64,000 bases of DNA, from contig NZ_CP085135.1 in NCBI RefSeq assembly GCF_020616515.1, forward strand, positions 992,001 through 1,056,000. Reading direction: 5' to 3'. Positions 17,573 to 26,277 of the stretch are shown here, piece by piece; within the stretch, counting starts at the first letter, position 1; each line of letters begins with the position of its first letter. Made by a program: the position numbers and the translations under genes. The notes beneath the pieces were generated by a model that saw only the letters and a program-made list of their open reading frames with translations, searched no databases and had not been told where the DNA came from. Source of the DNA: Mesorhizobium sp. PAMC28654 (GTDB taxonomy: Bacteria > Pseudomonadota > Alphaproteobacteria > Rhizobiales > Rhizobiaceae).

Positions 17573-18766
17573 GTGCGCGCCTCGATCGAGGTCGCCGACA
17601 TCTTCCGTGCCGCCGGTCCTGCCTACCGGGCCGCCCATGCCGGCCATCTGAGCCTGCATCAGTTGAAGGTCATGTCGGCGATCGAACACTGCCGCACCGC
17701 AGCCCTTGGCGGCCATGTCGAAGCCTGCGAGGACTGCGGCCAGTGTCGGATCGCCTACAACTCCTGCCGCAACCGGCATTGTCCGAAGTGCCAGGGTGCG
17801 GCCGCGCGTACATGGCTCGCCGAGCGGAAGGCCGACCTGCTGCCGGTGGGATACTTCCATGTCGTGTTCACGCTGCCGGCCGAGGTCGCCGACATCGCCT
17901 TCCACAACAAGGCGCTGATCTACGATCTGTTGTTCAAGGTGGCATCGGAGACGATACTGACGATCGCGGCGGACCCCAAGCACCTCGGCGCGCGCATCGG
18001 TATCACCGCCGTGCTCCACACATGGGGATCGGCGCTGACGCACCATCCGCATGTCCACATGATCGTGCCGGGCGGCGGCATTGCACCGGACGGGAGCCGC
18101 TGGATATCGTCGCGGCCGGCCTTCCTCCTGCCAGTGCGCGTGCTCGGCAAGCTGTTCCGCCGGCTCTTCCTCACCCGGCTGGTCGCGCTGCATGAAGCAG
18201 GACGGCTCGCCTTCTTCGGATCGATGGCGCACCTCGCCGAGCGGCAGGCATTCGTGCGGTACCTGTCGCCGGTCCGCAAGAAGCGCTGGGTGGTGTACGC
18301 CAAGGCGCCGTTCGCCGGGCCGGAGGCGGTGCTCGCCTATCTATCCCGTTACACCCACCGCGTTGCGATCTCGAACCGCCGCCTGATCGCCCTCGACGAG
18401 AACAGCGTCACCTTCCGCTACAAGGACTACCGCCGCGCCGGAGCCGATCGCCAGCAGGTCATGATGCTTGGTCCCGATGAGTTCATCCGCCGTTTCCTGC
18501 TCCACGTCCTGCCGCGCGGCTTCCATCGCATCCGTCACTACGGTCTGCTCGCCGGCTCCGCTCGCAAGACCAGCCTCGCACGCGCCCGCGAACTGCTGAA
18601 CGTCGCTGCGCCGTCCGAGGACGACAACTCGGTAGAACCGACTGACGTCCGGCCGCCATGCTCGTGCTGCGGCGGACGCATGATCATCATCGAGACGTTC
18701 GAACGGTGGAGACAACCGCGCGGACCGCCGGACACAACGACGACGAACCGGGAGAACTCTCCATGA
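17573..18766 (+). CDS. IS91-family (Y1/Y2 HUH-type) transposase
   Basis: About 397 residues from a likely GTG start at 17573 match IS91-type transposases. An N-terminal zinc-binding region reads CRTAALGGHVEACEDCGQCR and NSCRNRHCPKCQG. The HUH motif is in HHPHVHMIVPGGG, and the catalytic tyrosine region is YLSRYTHRVAISNRRL. Such enzymes move single-stranded DNA by rolling-circle transposition and can pick up neighbouring genes. The frame is continuous with the upstream integrase (16871-18766), possibly giving a fused protein of 631 residues. The C-terminal CSCCGGRMIIIETFER is the usual end. Confidence 0.88.
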   Translation: MRASIEVADIFRAAGPAYRAAHAGHLSLHQLKVMSAIEHCRTAALGGHVEACEDCGQCRIAYNSCRNRHCPKCQGAAARTWLAERKADLLPVGYFHVVFTLPAEVADIAFHNKALIYDLLFKVASETILTIAADPKHLGARIGITAVLHTWGSALTHHPHVHMIVPGGGIAPDGSRWISSRPAFLLPVRVLGKLFRRLFLTRLVALHEAGRLAFFGSMAHLAERQAFVRYLSPVRKKRWVVYAKAPFAGPEAVLAYLSRYTHRVAISNRRLIALDENSVTFRYKDYRRAGADRQQVMMLGPDEFIRRFLLHVLPRGFHRIRHYGLLAGSARKTSLARARELLNVAAPSEDDNSVEPTDVRPPCSCCGGRMIIIETFERWRQPRGPPDTTTTNRENSP

Positions 18767-19146
18767 CCCGGCATGGCATGCTCCAGCCTTCAGCCGCAGG
18801 CACTCAGCCTCCGGCAACGGACCCACGCGTGTCTATGGTGATCATCGACGCCGAACGGGTCGCGTCCGGCCGCGCGACGAGCCGACAATACCGCGTGGCT
18901 GAAAGGCGAAGCGGTCCGTCCGCATCAAACCCGCCGCTTCCCGGCGGCGGTCACGCTATCGCCGACACCGGCCGCAAATCGAAATCCCCATAGCCATCGC
19001 CTGTGGCCCGCGGGTTCCTTCCTCGGGGGCTTTCGTACGCCTGCCGGCGCCCGAAACTCTTCACGAGAGCGGACTGGCAGCTTACAGTATGATGATGTTC
19101 AGACGTAGCCGTTCCGCTGTGGCCCATAAGCTGACCTCTTTGGGCA

Positions 19147-19186
19147 TGTCCCATAGTGTGAAATTCGTATTTCACACTATGGGACA
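19147..19186. repeat. 40-bp perfect palindrome
   Basis: The left arm TGTCCCATAGTGTGAAAT (19147-19164) is followed by a four-base loop TCGT and an exact reverse complement (19169-19186). It starts with TG and ends with CA, as many IS termini do. It could be two abutted ends of an element, a recombination site, or a strong cruciform-forming operator. No T-run follows. Confidence 0.75.
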
Positions 19187-19220
19187 TTCGCGACACATCC
19201 GACCGCGTGCGCGTTTCTAT

Positions 19221-19291
19221 AGGCACTCCGCGGGTGAGCACACCCCTTCACACGGGTGGGGTCGCAGGTTCAATTCCTGCATCGCCCACCA
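19221..19291 (+). tRNA. tRNA-Val(CAC)-like remnant
   Basis: The 3' half is tRNA-like. An anticodon stem CACCC/GGGTG (19241-19245, 19254-19258) surrounds a CAC anticodon at 19249-19251, though the loop has eight bases instead of seven. A T-arm GCAGG-TTCAATT-CCTGC (19264-19280) and an acceptor ATCGCCC plus encoded CCA (19281-19291) follow. The 5' acceptor strand and D-arm are not intact. It is probably a tRNA fragment left by an integrative element or a decayed gene, not a working tRNA. Confidence 0.45.
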
Positions 19292-19670
19292 TTCACCCCC
19301 TTCAAAACGTTGGATGAATTAAATCGGCACTGGCGCGTACCTGGCGCGCAGCCCGAAAAGACCTCGGCCTAGTGCAGAATCTCAGCCGGATGAACTCGGC
19401 GCTCTCAGGTTCTCCACTGCCGCACCCTCTTTGGGTGGGTGGCTGTGGGGATGGCGTAGCCATCGGGTGCGGCTAGTATATTTTTGGTGCTTGCGGATGC
19501 ACCAAATGCAGGGGGAAACATGGCAGACCTTGATCACGCAGCAGTTGCCGCAGCAGCCAAAGAGCGCTTTGACACGGCCTATGACCGCACGAAGAAGCTT
19601 TCCGATTTTGTGGGAATGTTGACCCGCCTGTCGTTCCTGGTCCTGCTCGGCACTTTCGTAGCGAACGACC

Positions 19671-20725
19671 TAGAGCAAAATCCGAGCGGATAGAATCGAT
19701 AGGGGTTTCGTTGGGATTGGAAATCTGATTCAGCATATCTGCTGGATTCGGAGGCCGGCATGGCATGGCGAAATCCTTATCGGAAGATTTGCGGGCTCGG
19801 GTGGCAGCGGTTGATGGCGGCCTGTCGCGACGGGCGGCAGCGGCGCGATTTGGCGTGGCGGCGGCAAGCTCGGTGCGTTGGGTCCGGGAATGGCGCGAGA
19901 CCGGAGCCACCTGCGCAAAGCCGCAGGGCGGCGACAGGCGGTCCCACCGCGTTGAAGCGTATCGCGACATCATCCTGGCGGCGATCGAGAGGCGGGTGGA
20001 CATCACGCTGGTCGAACTCGCCGAGTTGCTGCGACAGGAGCATGGCGCGTCGTTTGCGACGAGCACGATCTGGCGGTTTCTCGATCGTCACTCCATGACC
20101 TTCAAAAAAAACGGCGCACGCCAGCGAGCAGGAGCGGCCAGACGTGGCGGCGCGACGAAACGCCTGGTTCGACGCCCAGCCCGATCTTGATCCCGAGCAT
20201 CTGGTCTTCATCGACGAGACCGGAGCCTCGACAAAGATGGCTCGACTGCGGGGGCGCACGAAGCGCGGGATGCGGTGCCGATCGCCAATCCCGCATGGCC
20301 ATTGGAAGACGACGACGTTCACCGGCGCCCTGCGCCTCACTGGCATGACCGCGCCAATGGTCCTGGACGGCCCGATGACTGGCGAATGGTTTGTCGCCTA
20401 TGTCGAGCAGGTTCTCGTGCCGACGCTGCGGCCCGACGATGTCGTGATCCTCGACAACCTGCCGGCGCACAAAAGCGCAGCCGCCCGTGTGGCGATCGAA
20501 GCAACCGGCGCAAGGATGATGTTCCTCCCGCCCTATTCCCCCGACTTCAACCCGATCGAGAACGCCTTTTCCAAGCTGAAATCGATTCTACGCAAAGCCG
20601 CCGCACGAACCGTCGCGGAATTGTGGGATACCATCAGCGCCGCACTGCCTTGCTTCACACCAACCGAGTGCGCCAACTACTTCGCCGCAACAGGATATGA
20701 GCCGGAATGATCAGATTCTGCTCTA
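19671..20725 (+). mobile_element. IS630-family element, copy A
   Basis: A 1055-base element is bounded by a duplicated TA and terminal inverted repeats (left TAGAGCAAAATC, right complement TAGAGCAGAATC). It is nearly identical to copy B at 46071-47128 but lacks one TCG triplet in the transposase gene. It sits inside a membrane-protein gene. It is in the same orientation as copy B. Confidence 0.92.
19765..20710 (+). CDS. IS630-family transposase, two frames joined by slippage (copy A)
   Basis: OrfA (19765-20190) encodes the HTH part (MAKSLSEDLRARVAAVDGGL, SRRAAAARFGVAAASSVRWV). OrfB (about 20112-20710, +1 frame) encodes the DDE part with HLVFIDETGAS, VILDNLPAHKS and PPYSPDFNPIENAFSKLK. The frames meet at a run of eight A (20104-20111), the usual site of transcriptional slippage or ribosomal frameshifting in this family, giving one enzyme of about 315 residues. 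All three acidic residues of the DDE triad are visible. This copy lacks one valine/alanine codon relative to copy B but should still be functional. Confidence 0.88.
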
Positions 20726-21029
20726 GGCACCGGCTTCAACTTTCCAGTTGTGACTCGGTGGTGCGCCTTGCTGGCCATCAGCGGGATATCCATCAAGCTG
20801 ACGCTCATGGTGGGGTCTGTCATCGGCACGAAGTTGACTGAGTTCACAAACATGCAATTTGTACGCGTTCCTGGCGGCGTGAAACGCTGGCACCCAGCAA
20901 GGCTACTGATCGAGCTGTTCTGTTTGCTCGCAATTGTCGGCCTGAGCAGTTCTCTAATTTCATATGGGGCTAAGTTGGCTGAGCGCATGACCGACCACAC
21001 CCACATTCAAACACAGTGATCTGCCGAGT

Positions 21030-21227
21030 TTAACGTTTTCCATCTGGCTTCATTTTCGCGATTTGCTGTGCGAGGAACATCTTAGGGCCTCGTTCTCCCA
21101 TTTCATTGGCTTTCAGCCCAGCGGCCAAAAGCTCTATTTTAGTCAGCGGCGCAGCTTCCACCCGTTTTGGCCTGCCGCCAAAAATCGCGCACTGGATGAG
21201 CTGTTCCCAGACCGAGCCAAAGGACAT
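21030..21227 (-). CDS. possible small ORF downstream of the CD-NTase gene
   Basis: A 65-residue frame (MSFGSVWEQLIQCAIFGGRP, then LLAAGLKANEMGERGPKMFL) follows the CD-NTase gene on the same strand, 145 bases on. It looks like a small helical basic protein. The frame is open further upstream without an ATG. No family is recognised. It could be an accessory gene of the CBASS locus or chance. Confidence 0.28.
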   Translation of the reverse strand: MSFGSVWEQLIQCAIFGGRPKRVEAAPLTKIELLAAGLKANEMGERGPKMFLAQQIAKMKPDGKR

Positions 21228-21372
21228 GCAGGGGCGCCTACTGCGGCCGATACCGGTTCCAACCCTTTCGGAAACGGAGAGGACGCAATTGACGCAGTGT
21301 TTGTGGATGTTGGGCAAGGCGCTGACGCCCGCCAGCGCCCAAAGTGGCGGAAGAAACGCAGCAACGCGTAAT

Positions 21373-22293
21373 TTACAGCCAGATTGTTTTCGGCTTGCCG
21401 CCGTTGTCATTCCAGAAGCCCTGAAGGGCGGCCATGAACGTTGTGAAGTTGGCTGGCGACCAACAAACCTGATAGCCGTCCCGAAGAAGCCAGTGGATGC
21501 CATTTGCACAGTGGAATTGGCTCGTGTCGGACGCGTTGATGAAATTGATGCAGTTTGTGACAGTCTGTTGGAACGACGAGCCGTAATAGTTGTACGGCAC
21601 ATTCCAGAGCAATCCTTCCAGATAATAGGATGGCGCCAACCCCTCCTTCAGCAATCCATTTTCTATCATGCGGTTTCGCATGTTTTTAAAGATGCGAACC
21701 GTGGGTTTAAAATAGCCGTTTGTCGCCTGGTGCTTGGTAGTGCAGTTCTCTGAATGCTGCTTAGGGTAGTTCACGATCTTGGTGCCATCCTTGGCCCAGA
21801 ACACGACACCTTCAAGAAAGGTCGGGCTGCCGGCAGCCGGATAGCTAGTGTAATAGCGGTGCTCGGCACAGGGCAGCACGTCGGCATCACGACGACTACT
21901 GCCGTTGCCGGGGACGAAAATGGCTTTGTTCCCCGGCTTCACCCCGCTTCCAAACTTCGCGACCAGCCATGCACCAACCTCTTCCTTGAACTTCGCGAGG
22001 GAATATTCTGCTGACGACCGGTTGCTCTCGTAATTGCTCTTTTCCTGGCCCGACAAGCCGCTTGTGTCGGTATAGAAGATCGAATCCAGCCTGATAACGA
22101 CATCCACATCGCTGTCAGCGTAAATGTTGGTGTCGTTGCCGTATGACCCTTGAAGGAAGATGTCGAACGACTTGGGGTAATATGGTGATTGGGCGTCGTT
22201 CAACACGCCTCGCACCGTCTGGTAGGTTGCCGCGGACTGCTGCACCGACCCCTGCGCCGACCATGTAACGAGCTGCGCTTCATTGATTGGCAT
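21373..22293 (-). CDS. CBASS CD-NTase (SMODS-type nucleotidyltransferase)
   Basis: This 306-residue enzyme has the CD-NTase core: GSYGNDTNIYADSDVDVVI (Gly-Ser followed by the Asp-x-Asp metal pair) and a third acidic strand in RRDADVLPCAEHRYY. When phage infection is sensed, such enzymes make a cyclic di- or trinucleotide that activates a partner effector. The ATG at 22293 is preferred to the GTG before it, with AAGGA upstream. It begins nine bases after the patatin-like effector gene, so the two form one operon. Product nucleotide and clade cannot be told from sequence alone. Confidence 0.9.
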   Translation of the reverse strand: MPINEAQLVTWSAQGSVQQSAATYQTVRGVLNDAQSPYYPKSFDIFLQGSYGNDTNIYADSDVDVVIRLDSIFYTDTSGLSGQEKSNYESNRSSAEYSLAKFKEEVGAWLVAKFGSGVKPGNKAIFVPGNGSSRRDADVLPCAEHRYYTSYPAAGSPTFLEGVVFWAKDGTKIVNYPKQHSENCTTKHQATNGYFKPTVRIFKNMRNRMIENGLLKEGLAPSYYLEGLLWNVPYNYYGSSFQQTVTNCINFINASDTSQFHCANGIHWLLRDGYQVCWSPANFTTFMAALQGFWNDNGGKPKTIWL

Positions 22294-22302
22294 CACACGT
22301 CC

Positions 22303-23247
22303 TTAAACCAGGAATTCCCTCAAAGTCGCTTCGTTCTTTGCGAATGACTCGCGACCGCGCTGCCGAAGAATATTGAGCTTGTCCAAATTGTGCTCGAACA
22401 GGTCGGTCGCCATTTCCGGCTGTTCGAACGTGTCGCTTATCCGCACCGTCGGAACGTCCTTGAAAAGGATGACCCGGAGCTGGTCCATCGACTGGGTGTT
22501 GATCTCCAACGTTTTCTGGAGGAGTTGAACGCTAAGCAGATACTTCGCCCAATACATTTTGCTGAAATACGACGGGGTTGGGCTCGGATAGACGCCGACA
22601 CCGACACTCACAACGCGAAGGCGCTCGTGCGGTAGGCCCAAGGCTCTCACCGCGTCTGCTATTGCGTAGAGCGTGGGATTATTGGCGCAATAGCCGCCAT
22701 CCACGAGCTTCACATCGTCGCCGCCAGCGGTGGTGATCGTCTTCGGCACGAAGAACGGGAATGCCGAGCATGAGGCTTGGACAGCGTCACCGATCGTCAC
22801 ACCGAACCCAGGCACGAACGTTCCCTTACGGCCGTGGGCTTGCGCAATGCTGCCTTTAAAAATCATTGGCCGCTCGATCACCCACTTCGTGGTGACCACC
22901 CCTACGGCGGTCTTGACCTCATCGAATCTTTGGTCGCCGAAGATCTGCTTAGCCAGTTCCGCGAGCTTGGCAGACTTCTCGTGCGGCCTTTTGAGCCGCA
23001 TGATGTCTGGCACGTACTTCTTGTAATTCTTGTGGATCTCATCGACTGGCATGCCAAGGGCGATCATTGCCGCGATGATGGCGCCGGTGCTGGTACCAAA
23101 CACCAGGTCGAACCGCTCATGCAGGCGGCAGCCTATCATCCCTTCGATTTCAGCCAGAACGCCGAGCGTGTAGAAACCTTTGGCGCCTCCGCCGTCGAGG
23201 CTGAGGATGCGATAGGGTTGTTCTTCGGCTGTTTTGTCGTCGGACAT
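22303..23247 (-). CDS. capV: CBASS effector: patatin-like phospholipase (CapV type)
   Basis: This 314-residue patatin has the oxyanion motif LDGGGAKGFYTLG, the nucleophile elbow GTSTG, and the catalytic Asp in VDGGYCANNPTL, so the Ser-Asp dyad is intact. CapV enzymes are switched on by the second messenger of the neighbouring CD-NTase and degrade inner-membrane phospholipids, killing the infected cell. There is no signal peptide, as expected for a cytosolic enzyme attacking the inner membrane. A GAGGGGG site precedes the ATG. The order capV-CD-NTase is that of minimal type I CBASS. Confidence 0.9.
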   Translation of the reverse strand: MSDDKTAEEQPYRILSLDGGGAKGFYTLGVLAEIEGMIGCRLHERFDLVFGTSTGAIIAAMIALGMPVDEIHKNYKKYVPDIMRLKRPHEKSAKLAELAKQIFGDQRFDEVKTAVGVVTTKWVIERPMIFKGSIAQAHGRKGTFVPGFGVTIGDAVQASCSAFPFFVPKTITTAGGDDVKLVDGGYCANNPTLYAIADAVRALGLPHERLRVVSVGVGVYPSPTPSYFSKMYWAKYLLSVQLLQKTLEINTQSMDQLRVILFKDVPTVRISDTFEQPEMATDLFEHNLDKLNILRQRGRESFAKNEATLREFLV

Positions 23248-23578
23248 GAGAAGCCCCCTCAGGCCTGCCTATTTATTTAGCAGATGAAGAACAGGGAAAG
23301 TAGCGGATTGTGATATTATCCACGGTATAAAGTGTAAGCAACGATCTGGAATTTGTTCTACCCTACAAGACGCCACCGCGCTGATGCCAACGACTCGCAG
23401 GGGCTTCCGTGAAGCGCCGAATGCCAGCGGTTACGGCAATCACAAGGTCTATCTCGCGCCGGCACTCGCGATTCCCCGGTTTTGGCCGGGAAGGTGCCAT
23501 CGAAGAGATCCTTTGGTTAGCGACGCAGGGCATGGACCATGTACTGACCTTCAACGACGACAGCGTTGGCGATCATCG
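23248..23578. other. gap between CBASS promoter region and IS66 end
   Basis: The part nearest 23248 is AT-rich (about 23285-23360) and should hold the CBASS promoter, but no certain -35/-10 pair is identifiable. The rest, up to the IS66 end at 23579, has only short shadow-like frames and is probably decayed accessory DNA. Confidence 0.35.
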
Positions 23579-24325
23579 GTAAGCGCGATTTTCCCTGCAC
23601 GTTGACGGCGTCGCTTTTGAGGGATCGCCTTCGCCCGGCATTTGGTCTGATCAGGCAGTGGCGGTTTTGGGGAAGTTGAAGGGCAGAAGATCCTCGATAT
23701 CAGCGTCTTCGGTGCGCTGAGGCAACTCGGTAAGGGCGTGGCGCAACCATGCTAACGGCTCGACACCGCAGGCGCGACAGGTCAACATCAGGCTGTAGAC
23801 GGTGGCGCTGGCCCTTGCTCCCTCGACGGTATCGCTGAACAGCCAACTTTTCCGGCCCGTTGCAAAAATCCTGATGTCGCGCTCCAGAAGGTTGTTGTCG
23901 ATCGGCATCCTGCCGTCCTGGGTGTAGCGCGTCAAATAATCCCATTGGTTTCGGGTATAGGACACGGCGTCGCCGAGCTTGCTGTCAGGCAAGACCTTTG
24001 GGGCGATTTCGTCGAGCCATTCCTTGAGGGCGTTCAGGACGGGGATGCTGTGTTGCTGGCGGAAGCGGCGAATGCCGTCGGCCTGCGTTTCACCCTTGTC
24101 CGGTTTTTCGTTCCGCGCCTGCCTTTCAACCCGGTAGAGCTGTTCGAAGAACCGGAGAGCCTGCTCCGGCGGTCCGCCACCCTTCTTTCTGGCCTTGAAG
24201 GCCTCGACGAAGCGCCGTCTGGAATGGGCCATGCAGCCAAGATGGATTGCACCTTCCAGCGTGCGCCAGGCGGTATAGCCATCGCTCATCAATATGCCGC
24301 GGTATTCGCCGAGGAAGGCCTGCGG
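23579..24325 (-). mobile_element. truncated IS66-family element (one end only)
   Basis: The end GTAAGCG at 23579 matches the terminal repeat typical of IS66-family elements. Only the terminal repeat and the C-terminal two-thirds or less of tnpC remain. The other side is cut at 24325, exactly where the IS3-family element begins. Confidence 0.7.
23651..24325 (-). pseudogene. tnpC: IS66-family transposase TnpC, N-terminally truncated
   Basis: About 225 C-terminal residues remain (QAFLGEYRGILMSDGYTAWR, LGCMAHSRRRFVEAFKARKK, DGRMPIDNNLLERDIRIFAT, GRKSWLFSDTVEGARASATV). These are the DDE-domain and C-terminal signatures of IS66 transposases. The N-terminal zinc-finger half is missing because the IS3 element occupies its place. 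It cannot transpose itself. Confidence 0.85.
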
Positions 24326-24410
24326 TGTTCCCCGTCAGCACCTGTGTCCCAGATTTGAGGTTGTGAATTAAGGAGGGTTTTGATCTCGTCGTCACGACGA
24401 AGGAACCAAG

Positions 24411-24785
24411 ATGAGCCCTAAATCCTCAAGTGCCAAGAAGCCTGCCGAGCAGGTGGTAAAGGACATTCGCCGGGCGACCCGGCGGCATTTTTCAGCGGAA
24501 GACAAGATCCGGATCGTGCTGGACGGGCTGCGCGGCGAAGACAGCATCGCCGAGCTGTGCCGCAAGGAAGGGATCGCGCAGAGCCTGTATTACACCTGGT
24601 CCAAGGAGTTCATGGAGGCCGGCAAGCGCCGATTGGCGGGTGATACCGCTCGTGCTGCCACCAGCGACGAGGTCAAGGATTTGCGCCGGGAGGCCGGCGC
24701 GCTGAAGGAATGCGTCGCTGATCTGACACTGGAAAACCGTCTGCTCAAAAAAAGCATGATCGCGGATGGGGACGAGCAAGAATGA
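24411..24785 (+). CDS. IS3-family transposase OrfA
   Basis: This 124-residue protein carries a helix-turn-helix of the IS3 OrfA type (RRHFSAEDKIRIVLDGLRGE, then IAELCRKEGIAQSLYYTWSK) and a C-terminal leucine-zipper-like helix (LKECVADLTLENRLLKKSMI). It binds the element ends. Its stop overlaps the orfB start as ATGA, suggesting translational coupling and possible frameshifted OrfAB fusion. Confidence 0.93.
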   Translation: MSPKSSSAKKPAEQVVKDIRRATRRHFSAEDKIRIVLDGLRGEDSIAELCRKEGIAQSLYYTWSKEFMEAGKRRLAGDTARAATSDEVKDLRREAGALKECVADLTLENRLLKKSMIADGDEQE

Positions 24786-25762
24786 GATATCCCGCATCCG
24801 AAAAGCTCGAGATCATCAGGATCGTCGAGCAGTCACACCTGCCAACCCGCAAAACGCTGGACCGACTGGGCATCCCGCGCCGGACCTTCTATCGCTGGTA
24901 TGACCGTTATGTCGAGGGCGGGCCTGAGGCGCTGCAGGATCGGCCCTCGGCGCCGAGCCGGGTGTGGAACCGCATCCCGCCTGCCATCCATGACCAGATC
25001 ATCGAACTGGCGCTGGAGCAGTCCGAGCTCTCCCCGCGCGAACTGGCAGTACGGTTCACCGACGAGACGCGCTACTTCGTGTCAGAAGCCAGCGTTTACC
25101 GGCTCCTCAAGGCCTACGATCTGATCACCAGCCCGGCCTATGTGGTGATCAAGGCGGCGAACGAGTTCCACACCAAGACGACGCGACCCAACGAGATGTG
25201 GCAGACGGACTTCACCTACTTCAAGATCATCGGCTGGGGCTGGATGTACCTGTCGACCGTGCTCGACGATTACTCCCGCTACATCATCGCCTGGAAACTG
25301 TGCAGCACCATGCGGGCCGAGGACGTCACCGACACGCTGGACATGGCACTTACTGCCTCAGGGTGCGACCAGGCCCATGTGCACCACAAGCCTCGGCTGC
25401 TCAGCGATAATGGCCCCAGCTACATCGCCGGCGAACTGGCGGACTATATCCAGGACCAACGCATGAGCCATGTCCGGGGCGCTCCAATGCATCCCCAGAC
25501 CCAAGGCAAGATCGAGCGCTGGCACCAGACCCTCAAAAACCGAATCCTCTTGGAGAACTACTTTCTGCCCGGCGACCTTGAGGCCCAGATCGCAGCCTTC
25601 GTCGAACATTACAACCATCGACGCTACCACGAGAGCCTGGCCAACGTAACGCCAGCCGACGCCTACTTCGGCAGGGCCGCAGCCATTATCAAACAGCGAG
25701 AAAGGATCAAACGCCAAACCATCCAACATCGGCGCTTGCAGCACCGCAAGATCGCCGCTTAA
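24782..25762 (+). CDS. IS3-family transposase OrfB (DDE integrase)
   Basis: This 326-residue protein has an N-terminal HTH (RIVEQSHLPTRKTLDRLGIP) and an rve integrase core with the DDE residues in MWQTDFTYFKIIGWG, LLSDNGPSYI and HPQTQGKIERWHQT. It appears intact and, with OrfA and both terminal repeats, the element may be active. Confidence 0.94.
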   Translation: MRYPASEKLEIIRIVEQSHLPTRKTLDRLGIPRRTFYRWYDRYVEGGPEALQDRPSAPSRVWNRIPPAIHDQIIELALEQSELSPRELAVRFTDETRYFVSEASVYRLLKAYDLITSPAYVVIKAANEFHTKTTRPNEMWQTDFTYFKIIGWGWMYLSTVLDDYSRYIIAWKLCSTMRAEDVTDTLDMALTASGCDQAHVHHKPRLLSDNGPSYIAGELADYIQDQRMSHVRGAPMHPQTQGKIERWHQTLKNRILLENYFLPGDLEAQIAAFVEHYNHRRYHESLANVTPADAYFGRAAAIIKQRERIKRQTIQHRRLQHRKIAA

Positions 25763-25836
25763 CATCAACCCCAAGATGAGGCCGACACTCCGCTAATCTG
25801 CGATCCAATCTGAGCCAAATGATCTGACGACGGACA

Positions 25837-26265
25837 GCCGATCTCGGCGCCGAGATGTTTGGAATCGGCGGCGATCGTGCGCAGCGTCTCGGCCGCGGTC
25901 CTGAACAGGATGGCGTAAACCGCCGCCTTGTTCTGGAAGGCGATCGCGGCGACCTCGGCCGGTAACGTGAACACGACGTGGAAGTAGGGAACCGGCAGGA
26001 GTTCGGCCTCGCGTGCGGCGAGCCAGTCGCGGCAGGCCTGTCCCTGGCATTTTGGGCAATGCCGGTTGCGACAGGAATTGTAGGCCACGCGGATCGCCCC
26101 GCAGGATCGGCAGCCCTCGACATGGCCGCCGAGCTCGGCCGTCCGGCAGAGCTCGATCGCGCTCATCACACGCCGCTCGACACGTCCGAGATGGCCGTCA
26201 TGAACCTGCCGATACGCCTCGCCGTGGCGGCCGAAGATATCCGCCACCTCCAGTCTCGCCGACAT
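25837..26265 (-). pseudogene. IS91-family transposase, C-terminally truncated
   Basis: About 143 residues remain (RLEVADIFGRHGEAYRQVHD, NSCRNRHCPKCQGQACRDWL, VPYFHVVFTLPAEVAAIAFQ) and end at HLGAEIG, where the IS3 element begins. The HUH and catalytic tyrosine parts are gone. It is a different IS91 lineage from the unit at 16663-18766. It starts 12 bases after its integrase gene, showing the usual separate-gene arrangement. Confidence 0.85.
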
Positions 26266-26277
26266 GGGCGGAACCGG

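Larger units (their letters stand above)
18767..19519. other. gene-poor segment after the IS91 unit
   Basis: Frames here look like shadows. The visible content is the outer end of the IS91 unit, a 40-bp perfect palindrome at 19147-19186 and a tRNA-Val-like remnant ending at 19291, followed by the start of the interrupted membrane-protein gene. It resembles an old insertion junction. Confidence 0.4.
19520..21019 (+). pseudogene. small membrane protein gene interrupted by an IS630 element
   Basis: The 5' part (19520-19672) encodes MADLDHAAVAAAAKERFDTA and a hydrophobic segment. The 3' part (20726-21019) encodes two more hydrophobic segments and ends MTDHTHIQTQ. Removing the IS and one copy of the TA target duplication restores one continuous frame of 148 residues (reading VAND-LGTGFNF over the join). 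The intact protein would be a small three-segment membrane protein of unknown family. The interruption is therefore recent and clean. Confidence 0.8.
24326..25836 (+). mobile_element. complete IS3-family insertion sequence
   Basis: A 1511-base element starts TGTTCC and ends GGACA, with imperfect inverted repeats of about 30 bases (shared TGT.C...GTCAG and CAGATT blocks). It carries orfA and orfB with an ATGA overlap. The left neighbour is an IS66 fragment and the right neighbour an IS91 fragment, and no matching target duplication is seen, so it probably lies at a recombination junction between copies. Confidence 0.82.

Noticed and set aside
19221..19291. Functional tRNA-Val gene
   Set aside because: The 5' acceptor strand and D-arm do not pair, and the anticodon loop has eight bases.
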